From: Butyricimonas muris
GTDB lineage: Bacteria; Bacteroidota; Bacteroidia; Bacteroidales; Marinifilaceae
Length of the DNA: 64,000 nucleotides
NCBI RefSeq assembly: GCF_046365375.1
Contig: NZ_JBKEIT010000010.1
Location: forward strand, 124,001 to 188,000
Direction of reading: 5' to 3'
Under the pieces are notes generated by a model. The model did no database searches. It was given only the letters and a program-made list of their open reading frames with translations, and was not told the origin of the DNA. Within the stretch, counting starts at the first letter, position 1. Every line of letters begins with the position of its first letter. Of this stretch, positions 1-7,359 are shown piece by piece. A program made the position numbers and the translations under genes.

Positions 1-593
1 ATACTGTTTTTCAGCTGTCCCACGTTGATACGGATTTGGTCTACATCGGTGATTTCAACCGTTCCGGCGTTATACATGTTTTCCGTGTGCTTGTAAATCT
101 CGTTCATATTCTCCAGGTTCTGGCGCAGGATTTCCAACATCCGTTCCGTCACGAGTACCGTGTAATATGAATTATAGATATTCTCGACGATATCCAGTTC
201 CGATGATTCAACTTCTTGTTCCGTCATTCTCACGGCAATCTTACTGGTCTGCATTCCCAGTATCCATTCACCACTGAACAACAATTGTTGCAGGCTGACT
301 CCGAGATTCGACTGGTCTTTCATTTTGATAGTTTGTCCGCCAAAGTCCATCTTGTACCCGAAATTCGTGGTGTAAGTCATTGTACCGTTAATCTGTGGCA
401 ATCCCTGTGATACGGATTCCCGAACCTTTTGGCGGTACAGCTCGATGTTCATCTGCGAGGCCTGTAATTCTTTGTTGTGCTTGATGGCAAACTCTACTGC
501 TTGTTGCAGCGAGATCGTTTGCGGTGCTTCTTGTGCGTGAAGCATCCAAGGCACGATAAGCATTAGTAGGAAGAGTGTCATTCCTTTTTTCAT
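1..593 (-). CDS. TolC-family outer membrane efflux protein (3' part outside window)
   Basis: The first 197 codons of a TolC/OEP-type protein run off the left edge. The start at 593 gives a signal peptide (MKKGMTLFLLMLIVPWMLHA) followed by QEAPQTISLQQAVEFAIKHN, the usual beginning of the mature domain in this family. The coiled-coil and strand pattern that follows (for example ENIYNSYYTVLVTERMLEIL) fits a trimeric outer-membrane channel for a tripartite efflux pump. It lies 99 bp downstream of a TetR-type regulator on the same strand, so the two probably open a repressed efflux operon whose membrane-fusion and pump genes would be beyond the window. Family call is firm; substrate unknown. Confidence 0.9.
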   Translation of the reverse strand, partial: MKKGMTLFLLMLIVPWMLHAQEAPQTISLQQAVEFAIKHNKELQASQMNIELYRQKVRESVSQGLPQINGTMTYTTNFGYKMDFGGQTIKMKDQSNLGVSLQQLLFSGEWILGMQTSKIAVRMTEQEVESSELDIVENIYNSYYTVLVTERMLEILRQNLENMNEIYKHTENMYNAGTVEITDVDQIRINVGQLKNS

Positions 594-692
594 AGATTAT
601 AGTTTTTAATTATTTATATTTTCCGGGAAATTCTCACGCGTTTTTTCTCTCAATACAAATCTCATACCAAAAAAAACTTCGGTAGGATAAAT

Positions 693-1328
693 TTACTTCT
701 CTTTCACTTGTTTTGACTCATTTTTTAATCGTTCATACTCTTTTATACCTTTTTCTGTGGATATAGCGTAAACAAAATTGATAAAAATCGTCGTGATGAT
801 TACCGAAAGAGGGTATTCGAGTTTGCCGACGATATCCGGGTCCCTCAAAAAGTGTAACTGTTTGCCTAGCAAATACAATTGCAACTCCTTGTCGATATCC
901 TCCCTGAAATACTTCTTTTTCATTCCGTCATCCAGCAGGGAGACCAGAAATTGTTTCGTCACGTTCTCTTCCTTCTCGGCTATTCTTTGGTACACGGCGG
1001 GGTGGTATTTTCTCATGTCGAAATAATTGGCGGGCAATCGGCTGCCCAAGTCACTCTCCATGAAATCCCGTATCCGGCTGATAATCTCGATCGGGTTCAA
1101 GTTTTCTAACTCTTTCACCTCGACACTTTTTATTCTTTCCCGTCTCCTGTATAGCATCACTTGCTCTACCACGTCGTCTTTATTGGCAAATTGTTGATAG
1201 AGCGTCTTCTTCGAAATTTTCAAATGGTTCGCTATATCATCCATGGAGGTACTTCTCAGCCCGAATCTTAGGAAAAGATCCGAGATGGCCACTAAAAGCT
1301 CCTCTTTCTGATTCATATTCTCATCCAT
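693..1328 (-). CDS. TetR/AcrR-family transcriptional regulator
   Basis: About 211 residues. The N-terminal helix-turn-helix is clear: AISDLFLRFGLRSTSMDDIA, then NHLKISKKTLYQQFANKDDV, the standard TetR DNA-binding signature. The rest is an all-helical ligand/dimer domain with no recognisable ligand. The open frame extends upstream to 1427, but that extension runs through a palindrome and a promoter-like box, so I prefer ATG 1328, or ATG 1316, which has a GGATGA just upstream. It precedes a TolC-type gene and probably represses that efflux operon and itself; the candidate operator is at 1353-1384. Confidence 0.88.
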   Translation of the reverse strand: MDENMNQKEELLVAISDLFLRFGLRSTSMDDIANHLKISKKTLYQQFANKDDVVEQVMLYRRRERIKSVEVKELENLNPIEIISRIRDFMESDLGSRLPANYFDMRKYHPAVYQRIAEKEENVTKQFLVSLLDDGMKKKYFREDIDKELQLYLLGKQLHFLRDPDIVGKLEYPLSVIITTIFINFVYAISTEKGIKEYERLKNESKQVKEK

Positions 1329-1352
1329 AGGTGATCTATTTAATTGTTGTAC

Positions 1353-1395
1353 GCGGAAACGATGTAACCTCAAAACGTTTCCGCATGCAAAAGTA
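1353..1395 (-). promoter_or_regulatory. Candidate TetR operator and promoter
   Basis: A perfect inverted repeat, GCGGAAACG (1353-1361) and CGTTTCCGC (1376-1384), with a 14-nt spacer, lies just upstream of the TetR start. On the minus strand a Bacteroidetes-type -7 box (TACTTTTG, 1388-1395) sits immediately before it, so the predicted transcription start falls in or beside the palindrome. This is the geometry expected of an autorepressing TetR operator. The palindrome is seen directly; its role is inferred. Confidence 0.6.
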
Positions 1396-1490
1396 TACAA
1401 ATATCGTTCCACTAATACTACAAACATGTTAAAGTATTGTTAAAACGCTTGAGCGGCGTAACTTTTCAGAGATTTTAATACTAATACATC

Positions 1491-1521
1491 ATTTTCAATT
1501 TTCAATTTTCAATTTTCAATT
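1491..1521. repeat. 7-bp tandem repeat (ATTTTCA) x about 4.4
   Basis: Four exact copies of ATTTTCA plus a partial fifth lie just upstream of the dnaG promoter-like box. It is a simple sequence that may act as an AT-rich upstream element or vary in copy number by slippage. Confidence 0.8.
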
Positions 1522-1531
1522 CCATAATACC

Positions 1532-1539
1532 TATCTTTG
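1532..1539 (+). promoter_or_regulatory. Candidate -7 box for dnaG
   Basis: TATCTTTG matches the Bacteroidetes TAnnTTTG -7 consensus and ends 4 bp before the dnaG ATG. If used, transcription would start at or next to the start codon, giving a leaderless or near-leaderless mRNA. No clear -33 box is seen because the ATTTTCA repeat occupies that region. Confidence 0.4.
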
Positions 1540-1543
1540 TCGT

Positions 1544-3475
1544 ATGATTGATCAGGCTACAATACAGAAAATCTTTGACGCGGCGGATATATACGAGGTG
1601 GTTTCTGACTTCGTGAGCTTGAAAAAGCGGGGAGTCAATTACTTGGGATTATGTCCGTTCCACAACGAGAAGACGGGTTCGTTCACCGTTTCCCCGGCAA
1701 AAGGCATATATAAATGCTTCGGTTGCGGGAAGGGGGGGAATGCCGTGAATTTCATCATGGAGCACGAGCAGATGTCTTACGTCGAGGCGTTGAAATATTT
1801 GGCCGAGAAATATCATATTCCCGTCGAGGAAAAAGAGCTTACCCCCGAACAGCGGCGGGAACAGACCGAGCGCGAAAGTATGCTTATCGTGTCCGCTTAC
1901 GCCAACGAGTATTTCCAGTATCAGCTTTGGAACACCGACGAGGGGCGTTCCGTCGGCTTGGGTTATCTCCGCCAGCGGGGTATCAGTGACGAGATGATCC
2001 GTAAATTCGGTCTGGGGTATAATCCCGAGGCGTGGGGTGCTTTCACCAAAGCGGCACAGGAAAAAGGATACAAGCAGGAATTTCTCGTGAAAACGGGACT
2101 CACCATCGAGAACGACCGGGGACTTTTCGACCGTTTCCGTGCCCGCGTGATGTTCCCCGTGCAGGACCTTGCCGGGAAGGTTATCGCTTTCGGCGGGCGT
2201 ACCATGACCACCGACAAGAAGATATCGAAATACCTCAATTCCCCCGAATCCGAGATATACCACAAGAGTAAAACCCTCTACGGTATCTTTTTCGCGAAGA
2301 AGTCGATCGTGCAACAAGACCGTTGTATTCTGGTGGAGGGATACACTGACGTCATCTCCTTTCATGCCAAGGGTATCGAGAACGTGGTGGCTTCTTCCGG
2401 TACCTCGCTCACGATCGAGCAGATACGTCTGATTCGCCGTCTGACACCCAACGTCACGATCATTTACGACGGGGATGCTGCCGGAATCAAGGCATCTCTC
2501 CGGGGTATCGACCTCGTGCTCGAGGAAGGGTTGAACGTGCGGGTATTGTTACTCCCGGATGGCGAAGACCCCGATTCATTTGCCCGGAGTCACACGCCGC
2601 GTGACTTGGCGGATTTTATCGCTAACAACGAAACGGACTTTATCAACTTCAAAACGAAGCTGCTTTTAGGTTCTGCCGGGGACGATCCCGTGGAGCGGGC
2701 ACGGTTGATTACCGACATCGTGCGAAGTATTGCCAAGATACCCGACAACATCGTGCGTTCCGTCTACGTGCGGGAAACCGCCCACCAGTTGGACGTCGAG
2801 GAACGGGTGCTTTACACGGAGATCGCCAAAGTACGTTTAAAAAACGAGGAACAACCTGTTAAAAACTCCGCTTCAGCTGTCCCCGAAATACAGGTTACGA
2901 CTACTCCCGTGCGGGGTGCCACTCCCTGTGATTTGGAGGAAAGTGTACTCGTTCGTTACTTGCTGTTGTTCGGCAACAACGAATTATACGAGGAGGAACA
3001 CAACGGTTTCATGCGTAGTGTTTCCGTGGGAGAATTTATCGTTCGCGAATTGGCTGAAGATGATCTGGAACTATTGAATCCCCTGTTTCGTGTCATTCAG
3101 ACCGAATACCAACAGCAATACGAGTCGCCTTCCTTTATTCCGGCTCGTTATTTCATCGCCCACCCGGATATCAAGATTAGCACCGTCGCTGCCAACATTT
3201 TAAGCGAGCCCTACGAGTTGAGCAAAATCTGGTACAAGATGGAAAATTTCATCGAAACCGAGCAAATGAAGCTTGCCGAGCTTCTCCCGAAAATTCTGGA
3301 TAACTACAAGATGCGTCGAGTGGAAATGCTCTCCCGTGACATCGACAATCGTATCCTCGAATCGCAAAATAACCCCGATCCCCAACAGATCATGGAACTT
3401 CTCCGCCGCAAAAATGCCATCAACACCATCCGCCGCAAGTTGAACGAGAAACTCGGGCGCACCGGGATTCATTGA
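1544..3475 (+). CDS. dnaG: DNA primase DnaG
   Basis: 643 residues, typical for bacterial primase, which makes RNA primers for the replication fork with DnaB helicase. The N-terminal CHC2 zinc-binding domain is intact (C37, H40, C58, C61: LCPFHNEKTGSF and YKCFGCGKGG). It is followed by the primase core and TOPRIM domain with the acidic motif ILVEGYTDVISFH near residue 264 and the DGDAAG motif (IIYDGDAAGIKA). The C-terminal ~200 residues form the helical helicase-interaction region. The start MIDQATIQKIFDAADI is the usual family start. It stands alone, flanked by intergenic repeats. Confidence 0.97.
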   Translation: MIDQATIQKIFDAADIYEVVSDFVSLKKRGVNYLGLCPFHNEKTGSFTVSPAKGIYKCFGCGKGGNAVNFIMEHEQMSYVEALKYLAEKYHIPVEEKELTPEQRREQTERESMLIVSAYANEYFQYQLWNTDEGRSVGLGYLRQRGISDEMIRKFGLGYNPEAWGAFTKAAQEKGYKQEFLVKTGLTIENDRGLFDRFRARVMFPVQDLAGKVIAFGGRTMTTDKKISKYLNSPESEIYHKSKTLYGIFFAKKSIVQQDRCILVEGYTDVISFHAKGIENVVASSGTSLTIEQIRLIRRLTPNVTIIYDGDAAGIKASLRGIDLVLEEGLNVRVLLLPDGEDPDSFARSHTPRDLADFIANNETDFINFKTKLLLGSAGDDPVERARLITDIVRSIAKIPDNIVRSVYVRETAHQLDVEERVLYTEIAKVRLKNEEQPVKNSASAVPEIQVTTTPVRGATPCDLEESVLVRYLLLFGNNELYEEEHNGFMRSVSVGEFIVRELAEDDLELLNPLFRVIQTEYQQQYESPSFIPARYFIAHPDIKISTVAANILSEPYELSKIWYKMENFIETEQMKLAELLPKILDNYKMRRVEMLSRDIDNRILESQNNPDPQQIMELLRRKNAINTIRRKLNEKLGRTGIH

Positions 3476-3478
3476 TTC

Positions 3479-3533
3479 GCCTGCGGCGAGTTGCAAGTTA
3501 CAGGTTGCATTTGCCTTCGGCGAGTTGCAGGTT
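3479..3533. repeat. Direct repeat pair downstream of dnaG
   Basis: Two 21-bp copies of GCCTKCGGCGAGTTGCARGTT (3479-3499 and 3513-3533, two differences) lie directly after the dnaG stop. The stretch 3476-3893 carries no gene; it holds this pair, unassigned sequence, and the palindromic element at 3651-3843. Confidence 0.7.
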
Positions 3534-3650
3534 GCTTTTCCTGCATCAGGGGTGGTATCCTAGCTCCTCCTCTGTTTATAGAGGAAAACGGCATTGGCAA
3601 ACGTGTGGAATCTAAAATCAAGACATGTTGTAATACTCTTGATTTCCATA

Positions 3651-3843
3651 CTGAATTTCAGTATAATTCCATATGAATTCCGCTTCACTTCCGTGTAAAA
3701 CGCTATTATAACCCTATTAAAGCGCTATTAAAGCCCTATACAGTAATAGCGTTTTAATAGCTTACTAAAAGCTTATAAATAACTTTTCAAGTACTACTGA
3801 ACCGGAAGTGATGTGGTATTCTACTTGAATTCATGTAGGTTTA
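3651..3843 (-). repeat. Palindromic interspersed element, copy 1 (degenerate left end)
   Basis: About 190 bp between the convergent dnaG and response-regulator genes. It aligns along most of its length with the reverse complement of the element at 37313-37514. Shared blocks include TAATAGCGTTTTAATAGCTT, TTTCAAGTACTACTG and the right end ACCGGAAGTGATG through TTGAATTCATGTAGGTTT. The left terminal inverted repeat is eroded and carries an ~11-bp deletion relative to copy 2. No open reading frame. It is MITE-like or a structured intergenic repeat; the two copies establish it as a repeat family. Confidence 0.8.
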
Positions 3844-3893
3844 GGGTAGCAATACTTCTTAAACACTCATGGTGTCGGTGTATATCGGGGATA

Positions 3894-4592
3894 TTACTGC
3901 TCTAGGGAGAGGAGAATGTATCCTCCGTTCCGACATTCGATTTGCAACGTGGGATCTGCTTTCAAGTACAATCGTACCCGGCTGGCATATTTTTTTAGTT
4001 CGGATTCTTTGTTGGCGCTTGCTTTACCCCATATCCCTTGAATAAGAAAGTCTTTATCGGCGATTTCGTGATTTTTGACGCACAGCAAGTACAGGAAGCG
4101 ACCGTCCACCCTTGGCATTTGCCTCCTCTCGCCCCGAATGGTTATCACACGAGTCGTACTGTTGTAAGTGGTGTAGCGAGAAAGTTGATATAAGTTCGGG
4201 CTGTTTAGTTTCTTCACGATCCTTTCCCGAAGGCGGTTGAGATGTTTTACTAACATTTCGGGCTCTTTATCTTTGCCGAAAAATTCGTCGGCACCGGCGT
4301 CAAGGACGGCGATCTCGTTTTTCTGTTTGGCGTGCGAGGTGTAGATGATAATGTGAGTTTCGGGGTCTTTTTCACGGATAAGCCGGGTGAGTTCCAAGCC
4401 GTCTATTTCAGGCATATCAAGGTCTAGGAGCAGGATGTCCGGCTTCTCTTTTTTATAGGCTTCCCATGCTTTCTTCCCGTCGGGGGCGATCTCAACGAAA
4501 TAATCGTGCAGTTCGAGGATTGCCCGGGTTAAATCGGCTCCTTCCTTGTCATTTTCCGCGTATAAGACTTTGATTCGCGCTTTGTTTTCCAT
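3894..4592 (-). CDS. OmpR/PhoB-family response regulator
   Basis: 232 residues with an N-terminal receiver domain and a C-terminal winged-helix DNA-binding domain. The phosphoacceptor is D57 (DILLLDLDMPEIDG) and the conserved lysine is K107 (EFFGKD). The usual acidic pair near residue 13 reads AENDKE, slightly atypical. The output domain shows RFLYLLCVKNHEIADKDFLI and ends ECRNGGYIL, the OmpR-type wing. It lies 4 bp after its cognate kinase in one operon, and that operon is divergent from the NVEALA/propeller/Wzy_C block at 6069, a plausible target. Confidence 0.93.
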   Translation of the reverse strand: MENKARIKVLYAENDKEGADLTRAILELHDYFVEIAPDGKKAWEAYKKEKPDILLLDLDMPEIDGLELTRLIREKDPETHIIIYTSHAKQKNEIAVLDAGADEFFGKDKEPEMLVKHLNRLRERIVKKLNSPNLYQLSRYTTYNSTTRVITIRGERRQMPRVDGRFLYLLCVKNHEIADKDFLIQGIWGKASANKESELKKYASRVRLYLKADPTLQIECRNGGYILLSLEQ

Positions 4593-4596
4593 CTTG

Positions 4597-5955
4597 TCAG
4601 TGATTTTTCTTTTTGATATTTTTCGGCAGCGTGATGATAATTGTTGTCCCTTCTCCCAAGGTGCTTTCTATATTGATTTTACCCCGGTGAGCTTTAATAA
4701 TCTGGCGGACGTAGTACAGGCCTTGCCCGTGTCCCTTGATTTTTTTATTCCCTTGATGGTCTCCCCGGTGATAACGTTCAAATATGTGTTTCAAGGCTTC
4801 GGGGCTAATCCCCAGTCCGTTGTCTTTTATTTCTATTCGCACGTGTTTATCACCCGAGTCGCTACACGTGATAATAATTTCCGTTTGTTCCTTTGAGTAT
4901 TTCAAAGAATTGTCAATGAGGTTTTGAAAAACGGCATGCAGGAAGTTTGGATCTCCGGTAATCATCTTGTCGGACACGAGGAAGCGGGAGCGGATGTGGA
5001 ATCCCTTACCTTCTTCCACGCTCCATCGGTCGGGCTGGGCTAGCGTTTCAATCATCTCCTGTAAGTTGAATTCTTTCGGGTTCAATCGTAAGCCGTGTGC
5101 ATCAGTAGATTGGAGCAACATTCTGTTAATGGAACGCAACATTTCTTTTGATTCCCGTTCTCGTTGTTCGATGATTTTTGCTTGTGCTTCTCCTTGCAGA
5201 TGGCGTAGGAGGTAATTCGCTTTGATCTGATTCTCCACGGGACGTTTCAGGTCGTGAACGATGTGATGGATATATTGCTCTTGGTTTTCCCGGCTTCTTT
5301 TCTCGTCGCGGAAACTGAGGTAAAGGTTGATGATGCAGAGAATGAGTATCGTGGCGATTAAAATAATGATTGTAATTTGCCAACTTGCGGCTTGCAAAAA
5401 GAGAGTGACAGGATAATGATACGTGGCAAATAGTGTATCTTTAGAGATAAAACCGAGCGGGACGCTGTATTCAAAAGAAGATGGAAGCTGTTTGACTTGT
5501 TTGGGATAGGCATCTTTTATTTTGTCTGTACTGTCTTGTATAAAAAATTGTATAACAAGGCTTTGAATAGAGGAGGAGTCTTGTTTTGCTTGTAAATATT
5601 GATAGAAATTACTTAAAGTCCATAATTCGGGATCTTTGAGGTCATAAACAGCACGTGTTCTTATTTCCGAGATATTATCTCTTGAGTCTAGTTGGTATCG
5701 AGAGATATTTCCCTCTTTGAGATAGCTTAAAATATTATTTTTTGCATCGAAACTAAGTATATTTCCTGTTTTTTCCACGTTTGTAGACTTTGCATTGAAT
5801 TCGTCTATAGTATTCCTAATTTGGGCGTTTTGCTCGTGTGTGTAAATACTTTTCTTTTGTTTGTACAGAGTCTGGAAATGCAGGAGTTGTTCACATAGGA
5901 CAATAACTCCTGCAAAAATTGTTATATACCAAATATATTGTAGACGCAAATTCAT
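4597..5955 (-). CDS. Sensor histidine kinase
   Basis: 452 residues. TM1 is at about 7-25 and TM2 at about 188-214, enclosing a ~160-residue periplasmic sensor region with no recognised fold. The dimerisation box HHIVHDLKRPVENQ carries the phosphoacceptor H234. The ATP-binding domain has the N box (NLIDNSLKYS), G1 (IKDNGLGIS) and G2 (GHGQGLYYVRQII). It is the first gene of a two-gene operon with the response regulator. Only ~110 bp separate it from the divergent NVEALA peptide gene, so it may sense a product of that block; this is inference. Confidence 0.93.
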   Translation of the reverse strand: MNLRLQYIWYITIFAGVIVLCEQLLHFQTLYKQKKSIYTHEQNAQIRNTIDEFNAKSTNVEKTGNILSFDAKNNILSYLKEGNISRYQLDSRDNISEIRTRAVYDLKDPELWTLSNFYQYLQAKQDSSSIQSLVIQFFIQDSTDKIKDAYPKQVKQLPSSFEYSVPLGFISKDTLFATYHYPVTLFLQAASWQITIIILIATILILCIINLYLSFRDEKRSRENQEQYIHHIVHDLKRPVENQIKANYLLRHLQGEAQAKIIEQRERESKEMLRSINRMLLQSTDAHGLRLNPKEFNLQEMIETLAQPDRWSVEEGKGFHIRSRFLVSDKMITGDPNFLHAVFQNLIDNSLKYSKEQTEIIITCSDSGDKHVRIEIKDNGLGISPEALKHIFERYHRGDHQGNKKIKGHGQGLYYVRQIIKAHRGKINIESTLGEGTTIIITLPKNIKKKNH

Positions 5956-6068
5956 CTAAATCATTTATTGTTTCAAATTTACAAAACTCGCAACATCCAC
6001 GCAACCTTTTTGTTCGTTTTTTTATTCAAAAAGAAACATTTTTGCAATAAACCAAAATAATTTGTGTT

Positions 6069-6308
6069 ATGAGAAAAAAATGGTTAAAAATCGGAGTTTT
6101 TGTAATACTGTTGTCGTGGATGATGATGAACTTGAATATGGGTATTAATACGCGAAAGGGAGAATCGTCCTTGAAAATGACGAATTTGGAAGCTCTTGCC
6201 GCTCCTGAATCCGGGGGTGGGAATCCATATTACCCTTGTGTTAAAGCGAAAGGCTTTTGTCTTTTGGGTGGTCTTGATATTGAGGGAATAACATTGATAC
6301 TGGAATGA
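6069..6308 (+). CDS. NVEALA-type small secreted peptide precursor
   Basis: 79 residues with a hydrophobic N-terminal signal (about residues 5-26) and the motif NLEALAAPESGGG, a variant of the NVEALA motif that names a Bacteroidetes small-protein family. After the motif the chain is Gly-rich, has two cysteines (YPCVKAKGFCLLGG) and ends within about 35 residues. In known members the motif follows an N-terminal leader, so the C-terminal ~30 residues may be the mature peptide. The stop overlaps the next start by 4 bp (ATGA), so it is translationally coupled to the propeller lipoprotein. Function of the family is not established. Confidence 0.75.
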   Translation: MRKKWLKIGVFVILLSWMMMNLNMGINTRKGESSLKMTNLEALAAPESGGGNPYYPCVKAKGFCLLGGLDIEGITLILE

Positions 6309-7348
6309 AACAAGTGTTATTGAATGTGCTACTCGGAAGTATCTTGCTCGGGTGCTCCGATCGTTACACGGGTGACGATAGCATAGATTCGGTAAAGAGC
6401 GAAAGGACAACCGTGGTGCGATTGGCAGATTTATCCCGAAGCGGGATAAATGATATGAATGGGTTTGTCAAGAGAGGGAATAAATTAGTAGTGGGGACAA
6501 CCTATACTTCGGAAGGGGTTGGGCGTTCTCTTGATTTGGAGCATCCGGAGCGGAGGGATGTTGGTGCGAGAAGTTCTGTGGCTTCGAAGCGTGTGCGTTC
6601 GTTGAGTTCTTTCAATTCATTTGACGGTTCCAGCGTGACGGCTTTGGATTTCGAAAAAGGGGAATTGATAGAAAGTCCGGTTGCCCCGCTTTCACGAGGT
6701 GGAAGTCAAGAGGTCGTTATTCAATTGCCTAAGGGGAAACAACATCTTGTTGCGGTGAAAGCGAAGAATTTCGTGATTTCCACGGGACTTTATGAAGAGG
6801 GACGCTATTTGCTTTATTCTTTAGCGGACGGTTCGGCACGCTATTTTCTCTCTTATCCTGAAACCCCGGGGTTCTCGGATTTGCGGGAAAAAACGAAAGC
6901 AATACTTTATGCCAGTAGTGTTTTACGTGTTAGTCCCGACCAGTCCGCTTTCGTGTGTGCCGATATGTATAGCGGTGCGATTGATTTTTGCCGTATAGTG
7001 GCGGGTTCTATCGAACGGGTAAAAACGGTTCGCTTGCACTACCCGAGTGTGCAGATCACGGAAGTTCCTTCTTCCCGGGTGGCATACACTCAAGATAATC
7101 GTTTCGGGTTCATAGATATTGCCGTAACGGGGGACAGGGTGTACGCTCTCTATTCTGGGAAAACTTATCGGGTAGACCGTGGACGGGCTTTCGAGTGTCA
7201 GACATTGCTCGTGTATGATTGGGAGGGGAATTTGGTGAAATCCTGTTTGTTTGATACACCTTTGGTAAATATAAATTTTGATTTGGAGGATCAAAATATT
7301 TATGGTGTGACGGTTGATGGGACTTTGGTAAAAGTAGGATGTTTATAA
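6305..7348 (+). CDS. 6-bladed beta-propeller (TolB-like) lipoprotein
   Basis: 347 residues. The lipobox is ILLGC with the lipidated Cys at about position 17. The rest is beta-strand repeats with spaced motifs such as DMNGFVKRGNKLVVGT, DQSAFVCADMYSGAIDF and GDRVYALYSGKTY. This matches the TolB-like 6-bladed propeller family commonly found beside NVEALA peptides in Bacteroidetes. It overlaps the peptide gene by 4 bp and is followed after 11 bp by the Wzy_C/TPR gene, so the three form one operon. A receptor or scaffold role at the periplasm or surface is likely; the ligand is unknown. Confidence 0.8.
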   Translation: MKQVLLNVLLGSILLGCSDRYTGDDSIDSVKSERTTVVRLADLSRSGINDMNGFVKRGNKLVVGTTYTSEGVGRSLDLEHPERRDVGARSSVASKRVRSLSSFNSFDGSSVTALDFEKGELIESPVAPLSRGGSQEVVIQLPKGKQHLVAVKAKNFVISTGLYEEGRYLLYSLADGSARYFLSYPETPGFSDLREKTKAILYASSVLRVSPDQSAFVCADMYSGAIDFCRIVAGSIERVKTVRLHYPSVQITEVPSSRVAYTQDNRFGFIDIAVTGDRVYALYSGKTYRVDRGRAFECQTLLVYDWEGNLVKSCLFDTPLVNINFDLEDQNIYGVTVDGTLVKVGCL

Positions 7349-7359
7349 AATGAGGATAT

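Noticed and set aside
1649..2365. 238-codon minus-strand open frame inside dnaG
   Set aside because: A shadow of the highly conserved dnaG coding frame.
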